Assembly (NCBI RefSeq): GCF_004193775.1
Contig: NC_041016.1
Location: 42,333,522-42,397,521, forward strand
Direction: 5' to 3'
DNA: 64,000 nt
Origin: Glycine soja
Taxonomy: Eukaryota > Streptophyta > Magnoliopsida > Fabales > Fabaceae
Position 1 is the first letter of the stretch, and every line of letters begins with the position of its first letter. Positions 32,175 to 44,195 of this stretch are shown here, piece by piece. The notes below the pieces were generated by a model. It was not told the origin of the DNA, ran no database searches, and saw only the letters and a list, made by a program, of their open reading frames with translations. Position numbers and translations under genes: made by a program.

Positions 32175-33972
32175 TGTCGCAACCTACCCTTCGGCGGGAG
32201 GGCGACGCGTGACTCGCGGGTGCGTGTTCCAAGAAAGGAATACGCGCGGAGTCACCACCAACGTTTATTTGAGGAAAACGTCGGAAAAAATGGAAAAAGA
32301 CATGATCTACAAACTCTAAGCGAAAGGTTCGGGAGTTGTATTTACGCACGGGGAAGGTATTAGCACCCCACGCATCCATCACAAGAGACGACAGCCTTTA
32401 ATCAAATGTGCAAATATGACTTCAATTTATATTCTTTTCCTTTTTTACATTCTTATGTCTTTTTATGCCTTTTTATGTTTTTATCTTTTTGTGGTCGACA
32501 AGGACGTTTCCCTTTGCTCTTACGTATTCCTCAATTGTGATGAGAAAATCAGACCTACGTAGTTCTTTTGTGAACAAAGTATTGGTTAAATTGTTTTTAT
32601 CTTTTTTGCAAAATATGTTTTTATTGAATGAAAGGTCATTAAAGGCGTTGGACCATTAGACAATCTTTCAATTCTTTTGAAAAGTGAGAAATCATTAAGG
32701 CATTGGACCATTAATGATTTCTTTATTTTTTGAAGAGGTAACAAAGTTACATATTGATTTTAGGCTTTTTAGAAATCTACACTTAACCAATAAAAGCGGA
32801 AAAGACCATTTCAAGACGTTTGACCTTTGAAAATGGCTTTTTTAGGCGATAACAAAAGTTTGGTTTATGAATTGATTTTAGCCTTAGTTTCACTTTGGTT
32901 ATTAGTCAATTCAATTAAGAAAGAGAAATCCCAAAGAGAAACGTCCGATTGATTTTTTTGGTGTATTTTACTTAAAGATATTTTTTGATTATTATATTAT
33001 TATTTTACCTCTTTTTGGTTTCCAACGTGGCTACGGCATGACCAAACGGTCAGATTTCATTTTAACAGAAATTAATGGATGTTACAATTCAAATGATCAG
33101 TGGAAATTTATTTTATTTTGGATTAGGGGAGAAAATGACTTAAGTAAATGACTAAAACACGTCAAAAGGGGGTACGGAAAGTAAATGAAATGAAAATAAA
33201 AGCATGTGAAACAAATGAGGGCCACTAAGGGAACATAGAATGAATTAAAAAGTTCGATTTCGGGAGCTTACCGGTTGAAGACCGAAGAACGACGAAGAAC
33301 AACGAAGAACGTTGAAGAACGGTTGAAAATCTTTGAGAAATCACCCACGGAAACATTAAAAAAGCACCTCGGCTTGGATTTTCTTCACGGAAACAATTTT
33401 TTTCACTAATTTCAAGTGATCTCGAATTACCAGGAGGGCTGAACATTTTTTCCCTTCACTTCTCCCCTTATTTATAGGAAAATAGGGGAAAAGCTTGCCA
33501 CCCAGCTCGCCCAGGCGAGCTAGGTTGCTTCCTCCAGAAGCAACCACCTTCTGGAGGAATTTTCTGGAAGGCCCAAGTGGGCCTGGTTGCTATTTGCACC
33601 CCCATTTTTAGTAAATACACTCCCATGCCTTTTTTTGGTGATTCTTTTTCCGTAACATTACGAAACTTTACGAATTTCGTAACGATGCTTGTTTTCTTTC
33701 CGTAATGTCACGAAACCTTACGGATCACGTAATCATCCCTTTTTTGCCTTCTAGAACGTTACGGAACTTTATGGATTGCGCACTAACACTTCCTTTTAAT
33801 TTCCGGCATGTCACGGAACTTCACGGATTGTGCTACAATGCTTTCTTTTGACTTCCGGCATGTCACGGAACTTCACGAATTGCCTAACGATGGGTGCCAA
33901 GTACCTCAAAGTGGTCAAATGAGGGTCGCATCCCAACAACGGATGGTCCCCGGACGAAATTAGGGCATGACA
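32175..33972 (-). mobile_element. 3' LTR of element E (1798 bp)
   Basis: On minus it begins TGTCATGCCCTAATTTCG and ends GGTTGCGACA. The TATA box is at 33469-33476. It differs from the 5' LTR at scattered positions, many of them C/T or G/A. Confidence 0.94.
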
Positions 33973-33990
33973 GTTGCCCCTCTTTACTTG
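33973..33990 (-). other. polypurine tract of element E
   Basis: On minus, AAGTAAAGAGGGGCAACTG-type sequence abuts the 3' LTR. It is the same tract as in element A. Confidence 0.8.
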
Positions 33991-34139
33991 TCTTTTATTG
34001 GAGATAAAGGGGAAGTAAAGATAAGACACTAATTTCGTTCGAGCGAAACACCATTCGGCCAGTGAACCTCCCTACCAGCGGAACCTGCAAAAATTTGAAA
34101 ATGATCAGTACCGACACATCATCCTGATACCGTCGAATT

Positions 34140-35035
34140 TGTTCCTCTTGGTTGATACAAGACGTAGAATGACCATAATTTGTCTCTACGTTTTGTTGGA
34201 CACGATCGAGCCTGGACGGCGAGACACAAAATGACCATAATTTGTCTTTGCGTTTTATTGGACACGATCGAGCCTGGGCGGCGAGACACAGAATGTCCAT
34301 AATTTGTCTCTGTGTGCCACCGGACACGATCGCCTGTGGATGGCGAAAAGGTGTGCAGAATGACCATAATTTGTCCCCACCCACCTCTCAACTTGTTGTT
34401 TTTGAAAGAAAAAGGGCGCAGAATTTGTCTCTGCGCATTTATCACCCAACTTGCGAAATCTGAATGACAAAGGGCGCAGAATCTGTCTTTGCATGTTTAT
34501 CACCCGCCTCGCTGCTCCTGAATGATAAAGGGCGCAGAATTTGTCTCAACGCATTTACCCACTCAGCTTGTTGTTCCTGAATGATAAAGGGCGCAGAATC
34601 TGTCTCTGGGCGTTTACCCACTCAGCTTGTTGTTCCTGAATGATAAAGGGCGCAGAATCTATCTCTGCGTGTTTACCCACTAAGCTTGTTGTTCCCGAAT
34701 GATAAAGGGCGCAAAATCTATCTCTGCGCGTTTACCCACTCAGCTTGTTGTTCCCGAATGATAAAGGGCGCAGAATCTATTTTTGCGCGTTTACCCACTC
34801 AGGTTGTTGTTCCTGAATGATAAAGGGCGCAGAATCTGTCTCTGCGCGTTTACCCACTCAGGTTGTCGTTCCTGAATGATAAAGGGCGCAAAATCTATCT
34901 TTGCGCGTTTACCCACTCAGCTTGTTGTTCCTGAATGATAAAGGGCACAAAATTTGTTTCTGCGCATTTACCCACTCAGGTTGTTGTTCCTGAATGATAA
35001 AGGGTGCATAATTCGTCTATGCGCGTTTACCACCC
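34140..35035 (-). repeat. hairpin ladder I in the 3' UTR of element E, about 60-bp units
   Basis: About a dozen tandem units of about 60 bp. In each, the stem GCGCAGA/TCTGCGC (loop GACAGAT on minus) alternates with a longer imperfect stem, TTTATC and ATTCAG pairing with CTGAGT and GGTAAA. In 34140-34380 the first stem appears as ACGTAGA/TCTACGT and ACACAGA/TCTGTGT, compensated versions of the same hairpin. Confidence 0.85.
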
Positions 35036-35745
35036 AACTTGCTATCATGATTTGAGTCTTATAGATAGCAAAGGAAAGTTTTAAACGGATAACCACTCGG
35101 GTATCTCCGTATGTCACGTGACTCCAGTGTCAGTATGACAGAAATTGTCTGCGCAGAAGATGACGTCAATCTCCGGGTGTCAATGGGCTCGTTGGCCGCG
35201 ATTGATAAAGTGTGCAGAAGATGACATTAGTCTCTGCGTGCTATCATGCTTTGAGTCTTAGAGATAGCAAAAGAAAGTTTAAATGGATAACCACTCGGGT
35301 ATCTCCGCATGTCACGTGACTCCAGTATCAGTATGACAAAAATTGTCTACGCGGAAGATGACGTAAATCTCTGAGTGTCAACGGGCTCGTTGGCCGCGAT
35401 TGACAAAGGGTGCAGAAGACAACGTTAGTCTCTGCGTGCTATCATGCTTTGAGTCTTAGAGATAGCAAAAGAAATTTTAAACGGATAACCACTCGGGTAT
35501 CTCCGCATGTCACGTGACTCCAGTGTTAGTATGACAGAAATTTTCTGCACGGAAGATGACGTAAATCTCCGTGTGTCAATGGGCTCGTTGGCCACGATTG
35601 ACAAAGGGTGTAGAAGACGATGTTAGTCTCTGCGTGCTATCATGCTTTGAGTCTTAGAGATAGCAAAAGAAAGTTTAAACGGATAACCACTCGGGTATCT
35701 CCGCATGTCACGTGACTCCAGTGTCAGTATGACAGAAATTGTGGG
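35036..35745 (-). repeat. hairpin ladder II in the 3' UTR of element E, about 190-bp units
   Basis: Almost four tandem units contain GATAACCACTCGGGTATC, CATGTCACGTGACTCCAG (with the palindrome GTCACGTGAC) and TCGTTGGCCGCGATTGAC. On minus, the stems GCTATC/GATAGC and TGTCAAT/ATTGACA enclose loops of about 16-17 bases. A TACGTAG double motif follows at 35770-35825. Confidence 0.85.
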
Positions 35746-36409
35746 GGCGGCCAACAAAAGCGAGACTCTTGCTCCTACGTATCCTCAATGAGGAACTCAG
35801 ACCTACGTAGTTCTGGATAACTTGTGAGACTAAAAATAGTCTCGGTGTTTTCTTCACTAAAATGCGAACATGCTTTAGTAAAGAGAGAAAACTTCCAACT
35901 AATCAGAGCAGCATATGCTTTTCGGATGAAAAACAGTGTGTCTACCGGGGAAGGGGAGTATGCTGATGAAATCTTCTCATAACCACAAATGAGATTTTGG
36001 ATGTTAGCATTTCATTTCTAAATGACCATTTAGAAGAAAATCACTCAAAGTGTATTAATCTCACATAGGTAAGTGTTTCGTCCTAATTCCGAACCATAGA
36101 TATGCCATGACTTGATCTTGCAAATCATTTCCTATCAAATCAAAGATTACATGCGTGATCATGGATCAGAAGGACTCTTTCTTGGGAATGGTGTTTTTTT
36201 GTGGGAATTTTGGCTTTGAATGTTTTTGGCCTTTTCCTTTTCTATTTTTGTTTAGCGCGAGGCGAACAAGTCACCGACGCACAGGATTTTGGTTGGTAAT
36301 CAAAGGGAGAGGGCCACTTTAGATCGTGGTTTCCTTTCTCTTTTTGTTTTCTTGGTGACAATTCTGTATTGTTCAGATATTGTCTGGTCCAAAGACCTTT
36401 CTGCATGTT

Positions 36410-37090
36410 TCTTCTGTTTTCTTCGAATCTTTGATCGGGAATTTTCTTTCCTTTTTTGCTTTCTCCCACTCTTCGATTGGGAACTTTCTCTTTTTGTTTT
36501 CTCCCGCTCTTTTGATTGGGAATTTCCTTTCTTTTTTTGTTTTCTTCCGAGGGAAAGGATTGATATTCTCACCCTGGGTCAAGGTTTATGGTAAGTTGGG
36601 TCAAGGCTTGTAGAACGAATGGACATGATATATGTCAGGGTGTTGGTCTGGTTCAGGGATAAAAGGGGATGTTCGACATTATTTCCATGACACAAATGCA
36701 ACAATGATGATTTGGAAATTTTATTCAAAACCAGTCATGCATGCACCTATGTGGACACTCAAGTGTCGAAAATTTTTTGGTCATGTGATGCTAGGGCTCA
36801 TAATTTATTTTCTCTATTTAAGTCAACCCAGTGTTTCCAAAATATGTTCTTTTATCAATTTGTGCATTCATCCAAGTCTATCTTGGGTGTTCGGAAAAAC
36901 TTTCACAGCATTTACCCTTCAACTGTGTATACACATTTTTTTCAAAAACTGGTTATGATCAGTGAATTTTTTCAAAGAAAAGCTGGAAATTATCTCTTTT
37001 CACGAGCATGTTATTTTATAGCTAGACAACTTTTTATTTTTTTTTCTTTTTTCTTTTTTATCATTTGTTTATTTCTTTTCCTTGTTTGTT
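36410..37090 (-). repeat. pyrimidine-rich (minus: purine-rich) tract with 45-bp repeats
   Basis: Mirror of the purine-rich block of element A (5401-6300), with repeated GATTGGGAATTTCC. Open frames here are compositional. Confidence 0.75.
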
Positions 37091-37099
37091 TTTGTTGTT

Positions 37100-37375
37100 T
37101 TTTTTCATGAGGTATTTTGCTACCTAAACATGTGTATATTTTTGTGAGGTATTTTTGCTATATACATGCATATCCAAGGTATCTTGCTACCTAAACATAC
37201 ATATATATTTTGTGAGGTATTTTTGCTATATACATGTATATCCAAGGTACCTTGCTACCTAAACATACATATATATTTTGTGAAGTATTTTTGCTACATA
37301 CATGCATATCCAAGGTATCTTTCTACCTAAACATACATATATATATCTTGTGAGGTATGACTACCTCCCAAGCTT
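37100..37375 (-). repeat. AT-rich tandem repeat of about 70 bp
   Basis: Units contain CTACCTAAACATACATATAT and TGTGAGGTATTTTTGCTA. The array is homologous to 5071-5400 in element A. Confidence 0.85.
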
Positions 37376-37479
37376 GTGCTTGTTTTATTTAAATTCCCAA
37401 GATCCTGAGCAACTAGGTGTGTCCTACTATGACTTGAGAAACAAAGGTGATCAAATAACAAGCAGAGGTTTAAAAGGTT

Positions 37480-37513
37480 CTAGGTTGCCTCCTAGTAGCG
37501 CTTCTTTAACGTC
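37480..37513 (-). other. conserved gypsy motif TTAAAGAAGCGCT..GGAGGCAACC
   Basis: On minus it reads TTAAAGAAGCGCTACTAGG then AGGCAACCTAG. See also 4926-4960 and 55455-55489. Confidence 0.7.
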
Positions 37514-37599
37514 TTGAGCTGGACGCATGACGACTTGTCGGTCACGGACCTAGTACTTTGCTTACCTTTGGCCTTGGACTTGGTCGCCTATTTGTCGGC

Positions 37600-38260
37600 C
37601 ATGTGTCATAAGCAATACTCTAACCTTTTTGTGGATGAGCTGAGGTGAACTCTAGAGGTGGTGGCAGTGCGTTTGTTGCCCGCTGTCGGCCATCCCTAGG
37701 CTGCTGTGGTGTCTCGCCATGCGCTTGCCTGGGGGCGCAATACTTCTTGATAAAAGCCCGGTCAATAGGGGGCCTGATGAACTTGGTGGGGGCGACGGGC
37801 ACTCCGTAGAACTGACAGAGGCCCGTCATCAGAGCTGGAAACCCCAGGGCCCTGTTGGACTTCTCCGGGTCCACTGGGTGTCTTGTGGGCGCGACCCCTA
37901 CAAATAGTAGATGGCATTAGAAATCAGTTGGAAATAATGCATACCTACCTATGTCGGGACGGCACAGACCAACTGATACTTCCGCAGGGGGAGATCGGCA
38001 TTACGATCGCTGGGTAGAATGTTGCTAAGTAGCAACATCATCCATATCTGTGTAATAGTGGTCATTTTGGTGCGCATGATCCGCACTCGTTTCTTTGCAG
38101 CGGCACCGGTGAAATCTTGCCCCGGTATGCATAGTAGCTACGTGATAGCCTCCTTCTCTGGTTGTATTCGCACAGTTGGCGCCCTCTAATATTAGGCAGC
38201 CTTGCAGCGGCGCTTTCCATTTGTCCAGAGCTAGGCAAGGGACGATGACCCATCGGTCAT
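37600..38260 (-). pseudogene. accessory ORF 3' of pol, plant transposon protein type (element E)
   Basis: On minus the segments read KMTTITQIWMMLLLSNILPS, DADLPLRKYQLVCAVPT, QLISNAIYYL, then after a frame change NRALGFPALMTGLCQFYGVP and IDRAFIKKYCAPRQAHGE. The order matches the homologous frame in element A, where other breaks are present. A stop follows CAVPT and a shift lies near 37900. Role unknown. The family name is from memory of similar gypsy-borne ORFs. Confidence 0.6.
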
Positions 38261-38728
38261 GACCCTAGCCTCTAGTTGTGTCTGTCCCTAAGTACCTGAA
38301 AGTAGGAAACAACATTGCGTGGTAAACTATGGCCGCATTACCGTTTTACATTGATGGGTTTCGGCCTCCAACTTCATCCTGACATCTGACTACGGCCAGT
38401 AGATTCTGCCCCTGTTATGACAAAATATGCATGTGTATGCGTATGCATGAATGTTTTCAAACGCAACAAATTTTAGTGAAAGCTGGTTTAGGTTCAATTT
38501 TATTTAAGCGCTTTGGGGCATCCCGTGGACTGAGCGAAAAGGCTCAGGTTATCATAAACTGCACATGGTTTTAAAGCACGAAGTGAGGACTGAAACCTCA
38601 AACTCATATTCTCTTCTTTTAAAAGACTGTGACGAGAAATATACGGAAGACGGGAATCCCTGGGGGAAACCAAGAAGAATACACAAAAATAAAAGAACTT
38701 GCAGCGACATCCTCAATTGCCCCAGATT
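38261..38728 (-). other. spacer between integrase and accessory ORF of element E
   Basis: About 470 bp after the integrase stop with no recognisable gene. It contains GC-mixed sequence with several CCCCAGG/CCTGGGG-like steps and no clear repeat. Confidence 0.5.
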
Positions 38729-41700
38729 CTAAGCATAGTATCGCTTGACAACATCGGAATTCACGGGTAAAGGCAGCTCCTCGTCATCCATGTTGGTAAG
38801 CACCAGGGCCCCTCTGGAAAAAACCCTTTTCACAACGAAAGGTCCTTCGTAGTTCGGGGCCCACTTCCCTCGATTATCTTTAACAGCGTGGGACATCTTT
38901 TTTAGCACAAGGTCCCCTTCATGGAACTTGCGCAAATGCACCTTCTTGTTGAATGCGTTCTTCATTCTTTGTTGATACAGGCGCCCATGGCTCATGGCCG
39001 TCAAGCGCTTACCTTCAATAGGGTTGAGTTGGTCATAGCGTGTTTGAGCCCACTCTGATTCTTCTAAGCATGATTATGCTAGTATCCTCTGAGAAGGGAT
39101 CTCTACTTCAAATGGGAGTACCGCTTCCGCTCCATAAACCAAGGAGTACGGTGTTTCCCCAGTAGAAGTTCGTACCAAAGTTCGGTATCCATGCAAGGCA
39201 AAAGGCAACATCTCATGCCAATCTTTGTATGATATTGCCATTTTCTGAATAATTTTCTTAATATTCTTGTTGGCTGCTTCCACGGCTCCATTCATCTTTG
39301 GTCGGTAGGGCGTGGAATTGTGATGCTGGATTTTGAAATCCGTGCACATTTCCTGCATCATCTTGTTATTCAGATTGGTACCAATGTCGGTAATGATCTT
39401 CCTAGGGAGTCTGTACCGACAAATCAGCTCCCTCTTGATGAATCTGACCACTACACTCCTCGTGACATTGGTGTAGGAAGCCACTTCGACCCATTTGGTG
39501 AAATAATCTATTGCCACGAGAATGAAGCGATGACCGTTCGAAGCCTTAGGTTCGATGACCCCTATAACGTCTATCCCCCACATGGAAAAAGGCCAAGGAG
39601 AGGACATGACATTCAGGGGATGTGGCGGAGCATTGACATTGTCCGCGAACGCTTGACATTTATGGCATTTCCTTACATGGATGCAGCAATCACTTTCCAT
39701 GGTGAGCCAGTAATAACCTGCTCTCAGGATTTTCCTGGCCATAGCATGCCCGTTGGCATGCGTTCCGAACGAACCCTTGTGGACCTCCTTGATCATGTGG
39801 TCTGCCTCTTTGGCATCCACGCATCACATGAGAGTCATGTCATGGTTTCTTTTATATAGTATGCTCCCACTCATGAAGAAACCGGCCGCCAATCTCCCCA
39901 ATGTCCTTTTATCGTTGTCGGAAGCCCCCTGTGGGTATGCTTTGCTTTCAATGAACTGCTTGATATCGAAATACCAAGGCTTACCGTCCCGTTCTTCTTC
40001 CACCTGACAACAATGCGCGTGTCTGCCACGACACCATAACTCAGTGTATGGTAGGACCCCGTGCGGTGTTAGCTGGAACATGGATGCCAAAGTAGCAAGC
40101 GCATCCGCCATTTGATTTTCCTCCCGGGGAACGTGATGGAAGGAGATCTCATCGAAGGAATCAGCCAACTCCTTGATATAGGCTTTGTAGGGTATCAGCT
40201 TGGGGTCTCTAGTTTCCCATTCCTCTCTCAGCTAGTGAATCACCAGTGCTGAGTCCCCGTACACTTTGAGCATTTCGACATTAGAGTTAATTGCCGCCTA
40301 GACGGCCAGGACACATGCTTCATACTCAGCCATATTGTTTGTGCAGTCAAACCCCAGCCTGGCTGTGAAAGGTATACATTGATTGTCTGGAGAGACCAAT
40401 ACTGCTCCAATGCCATGGCCTAGAACGTTTAACGCTCCATCAAACCATACAGTCCATTTGTCCCGATCTTCGTCTAGTTTTTCCTCAAACAAGGTCATGA
40501 TGTCCTCATCCGGGAACTCGGGATGCATGGGCTAATAGTCGTTGAGAGGCTGCTAAGCCAAATAATCTGCTAAGGCGCTTCCTTTTATCGCCTTTTGGGT
40601 GACGTAAACTATATCAAACTCGGATAGCAAGACTTGCCACCGGGCGATCCGTCCTGTGAGAGCTGGCTTTTCAAAGATGTACTTAACCGGGTCCATCTTG
40701 GATATCAACCAAGTGGTATGGCTCAGCATGTATTGTCTTAGACGGTGGGACGCCCAGACTAAAGCACAACGTGATCTTTCGAGCTGGGAGTAATTCATTT
40801 CACAGGCCGTGAACTTCTTACTCAAGTAGTAGACAGTGCACTCTTTCTTCCCGGACTCGTCATGTTGCCCCAGCATATATCCCATCGACTCGTCCAAAAT
40901 CATCATATACAAGATGAGAGGCCTTCCGGGTACCGGTGGCATAAGCACAGGAGGATTCATGAGACACTTTTTTATCCTCCCGAATGCCTCTTGATAATCC
41001 TCATTCCAACGGACGGTTTGGTTTTTGTGTAAGAGTTTGAACAACGGCTCACAAATAGCAGTGAGCTGTGATATGAATCTGGAAATATAATTCAAACGTC
41101 CCAGGAAACCTCGAACTTGCCTCTTGGTACGGGGTTCCGGCATTTCAAGGATAGCCTTCACCTTTTCGGGGTCCACCTCTATCCCTTTCTGGCATACGAT
41201 GAAACCTAGCAATTTCCCTGATTTGACCCCAAAAGTGCACTTAGCGGGGTTCAACCTCAATTGATACTTCCTAAGCCTTTCGAACAACTTCCGCAGGTTG
41301 ACAAGGTGTTCCTCCTCGGTCTTAGATTTGGCAATTATATCATCCACGTAGACCTCGATCTCTTGGTGCATCATATCGTGGAACAAAGCTACCATAGCCC
41401 GTTGATAAGTTGCCCAAGCATTCTTGAGTCCAAAGGACATCACCTTGTAGCAGAATGTCCCCCATAGGGTGACGAAGGTAGTCTTTTCCATATCCTCCGA
41501 CGCCATTTTTATCTGATTGTAACCGGAGAATCCGTCCATAAAGGAAAACAAAGCAAAATTGGCCGTATTATCCACGAGGATATCGATGTGCGGCAAAGGA
41601 AAATTGTCTTTGGGACTGGCTCGATTCAAATCCCGATAATCCACACACATTTGCACCTTCCCATCCTTCTTAGGGACTGGCACAATGTTGGCAACCCATT

Positions 41701-42176
41701 TTGGGTACCGAGTGACAGCCAAAAAACCAGCGTCAAATTGTTTCTTCACCTCTTCTTTTATTTTCAAGGATGTCTCGGGTTTCATCCTCCTCAGTTTTTG
41801 TTTTACCGGGGGACACTCGGGATCTAGAGGTAATTGGTCTTGTACAATGTTAGAACTCAAACCGGGCATATCTTGGTATGACCAAGCAAAGATGCCTTGG
41901 TAGTCTTTCAGCAGGACTGTCAATTCTTCACGGATGGGTGTGGTCATACCTGTGCCTATCTTTACTTCCTTTTTCCCACTACCAGTTCCTAAGTTCACTA
42001 GTTCTGTCTCTTCTTGATGAGGCCCCATTTCTCGGTCCTCATGGGTGACTATCTTCTCCAACTCCGGGGGAAGTCCCACATCCTCGTCCTCTTCACCCTC
42101 CGTTTGATTTGTTTCTTACTCGAAATCGACGGTCGGGTCCCAGGTATTAGTACCTTCGAGGGACTCGTCGTCGGAT
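38729..42176 (-). pseudogene. gypsy pol: RT, RNase H, archaeal-type RNase H, integrase (element E)
   Basis: One continuous minus frame with several in-frame stops (42119 area, then near 40550, 40535, 40298, 40232, 39822 and 39072). RT: KDGKVQMCVDYRDLNRASPK, FMDGFSGYNQIKM, then the catalytic IEVYVDDIIAKSK. First RNase H: LILYMMILDESMGYMLGQ. Second RNase H: WTVWFDGALNVLGHGIGAVL, NMAEYEACVLAV, VYGDSALVIH and HVPREENQMADALATLA, keeping the acidic residues. Integrase: zinc site H..H with CHKCQAF, WGIDVIG, VAIDYFTKWVE, IITDIGTNLNN (DNGTN changed to DIGTN) and MNGAVEAANKNIKK, plus a C-terminal KWAPNYEGPFVVKRVF segment ending at 38729. The dual RNase H is characteristic of the Tat/Ogre lineage. Confidence 0.94.
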
Positions 42177-42354
42177 CTGGCGTTAAACGTAAAGAAATAA
42201 ACATGCAAATGGATGAGAATGGGTAGAGACGTAGGAACAGATGAAAAAAGATCTTTTATTTTATAATTCTAGGAACAAAAAGACATAAAGCCTTAACAAA
42301 AGAAAACTCTAAAGCCTAGGCCCAACTGTAGAGTTTAAAGCCACAAAGGGTTAC
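42177..42354 (-). other. probable intron between protease and RT of element E (178 nt)
   Basis: On minus the donor GTAACCC lies two bases into the last sense codon before the stop at 42351, and the acceptor TTTAACGCCAG ends at 42177. Removing it skips that stop and brings the protease frame exactly into the RT frame (next codons SDDESLEG). An intron at this position is an established feature of Ogre elements. One in-frame TAA remains in the second exon near 42119. Confidence 0.75.
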
Positions 42355-44195
42355 ATTATGCTTGCTGCATAAATATCCGGGAGTTCCTCCACTCGCCAAT
42401 TTCCTAGTCGGAAACCAGGAGGGCATGGTTGTACCAACTCTGACCAACTTGGAGCATCATCTTCGCATATTGCAACGACTTGGCCTTCGTGTCCTAGACC
42501 CGCACTTACAAAGCTCCTACTGATGTGGCAGGGCAGGCCTCCTTTGACTTCTTGTCCCAATCGCGAGCCTTGACCTCTGCTCTTCCTTCCTATAATGCCT
42601 TTCTTTATGTCCGCTTGTGTGGGTTTATAGCCTAACCCAAACTTCCCACGGTTTCCTTTGGCGCTTATCAGGCTGGTTATGCCACCGTTGTCCTTGCCTA
42701 AACCCATTCCGGGCTCGTAAACATTCCCCAACGTCACTCTGGCCATCATTACTGCCGCATCGGATAGGCAAGGTTGCCCAGAGAAGGAATCTACAAAGGC
42801 AATGCTAACCACCTCAAAAGACTGGAAGGCCGTTTCTAATGACTCCTCCGCGACTTCCACATATGGCATAGAGGACGGGCAACTCACCAAGATGTCTTCC
42901 TCGCCCGATACGATAACCAACTGCCCTTTCACTACAAACTTCAATTTTTGGTGGAGTGTAGAGGGAACGACTCCCACCGAATGGATCCATGGGCGCCCCA
43001 ACAGGCAGCTGTAAGCGGGGTTAATGTGCATTATTTGAAAGGTAAACTGACATGTATGGGGGCCTATTTGTACAGGGAGGTCGATCTCTCCCCTAACCTC
43101 TCGGCGGGTGCCGTCGAAGGCACGAACTACCATGGAACTTGGCTTTAGATGGGAAGCATTAAACGGTAATTTCTCCAAAGTGCTTTTGGGCATTACATTT
43201 AAACTGGAACCGTTATCGATAAGCACCTTGGATACGACGTGGTCCATGCACTTGACTGATACATGTAAAGCCTTGTTATGCCCTTTCCCCTCGGCAGGGA
43301 TTTCTTCTTCGGCGAAGGCGAGATAATTGTTGGCGGTGATATTATTGACAAGTAATCCAAAGCCCTCTACAGAGATATCTTGAGCCACATAAGCTTCATT
43401 CAAGACCTTTACTAGCAAAGCCCGATGAGGCTCAGAGCTCATGAGTAATTCCAAAAGAGAGACCCTGGCCGGTGTTTTGTTGAGCTGTTCAATGACCTTG
43501 AACTCGCTCTGCTGAATAATGCGGAGAAACTCGCTTGCTTCCTCTAGCGACACTTCCTTCTTGCCGCAGCCATCCCTTTTCTCCGGAAGACCCTTTACTG
43601 GAATATCCTCGTTCGGAGTGGGGGTCATCTTGTCATTTTGTTCCTCTACCATCTTGGCCTTTCCCTTAATGTTTGCAGGTTGTGTTGGTAGGTCGGAAGG
43701 TGCAAACACACGACCGCTGCGAGTCACACCGCTCAGCCCCGTGATATTGGTTACCTTGGCCGACAATGAGCTGATGTCGGTGGTTTCTTCTTCCCTTTCA
43801 CTCGGAGGTGTATACTTCCACGGGACTGCGTGGCTATTTTGGTATGGGAAAGGAACAGGTTTAGTTGCCAGGGGGTATTCGCGCTTTTGTGGAGCTGCGT
43901 CCTTGGTGAAATATATCACCAAAGGTTTAGGCCTTCCAAAGCTTCTCTCATCCGCGGACTGCATACATATATGTTGCTCTTCCTTCCCCTCATCACCGAC
44001 TTCCAGTCAGCCTTGATCTATCATTCGTTGCAACAATTCCTCTACTGCCAAACATGTTTCCATGTTATGTAGCTCGCCGGGATGCAACAAACAAGAATCC
44101 TCTTTATGCCCACCGTGGGGAATCACACCTCCCTTTTGTAGGGCCTCAAAGATAAACCTCCTAGGGGTTGCCACGTCCTTTAAAGGTTTAGACCT
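42351..44195 (-). pseudogene. gypsy protease region of element E
   Basis: It is in the same frame as gag, separated by a TGA at 44196 (CGA to TGA type) and a second TGA near 44010 (TGG to TGA type). Features: a proline-rich linker, VLIDNGSSLNVMPKSTLEKL (aspartic protease, DNGSS in place of DTGS), CLLGRPWIHSVGVVPS (the downstream hydrophobic-Gly motif), and a G-patch-like GMGLGKDNGG..GKFGLGYKPT segment. The last codon is split by the predicted intron. Confidence 0.88.

Noticed and set aside
39320..39859. 179-codon plus-strand frame
   Set aside because: Shadow of the integrase on the minus strand of element E, which has clear catalytic motifs.
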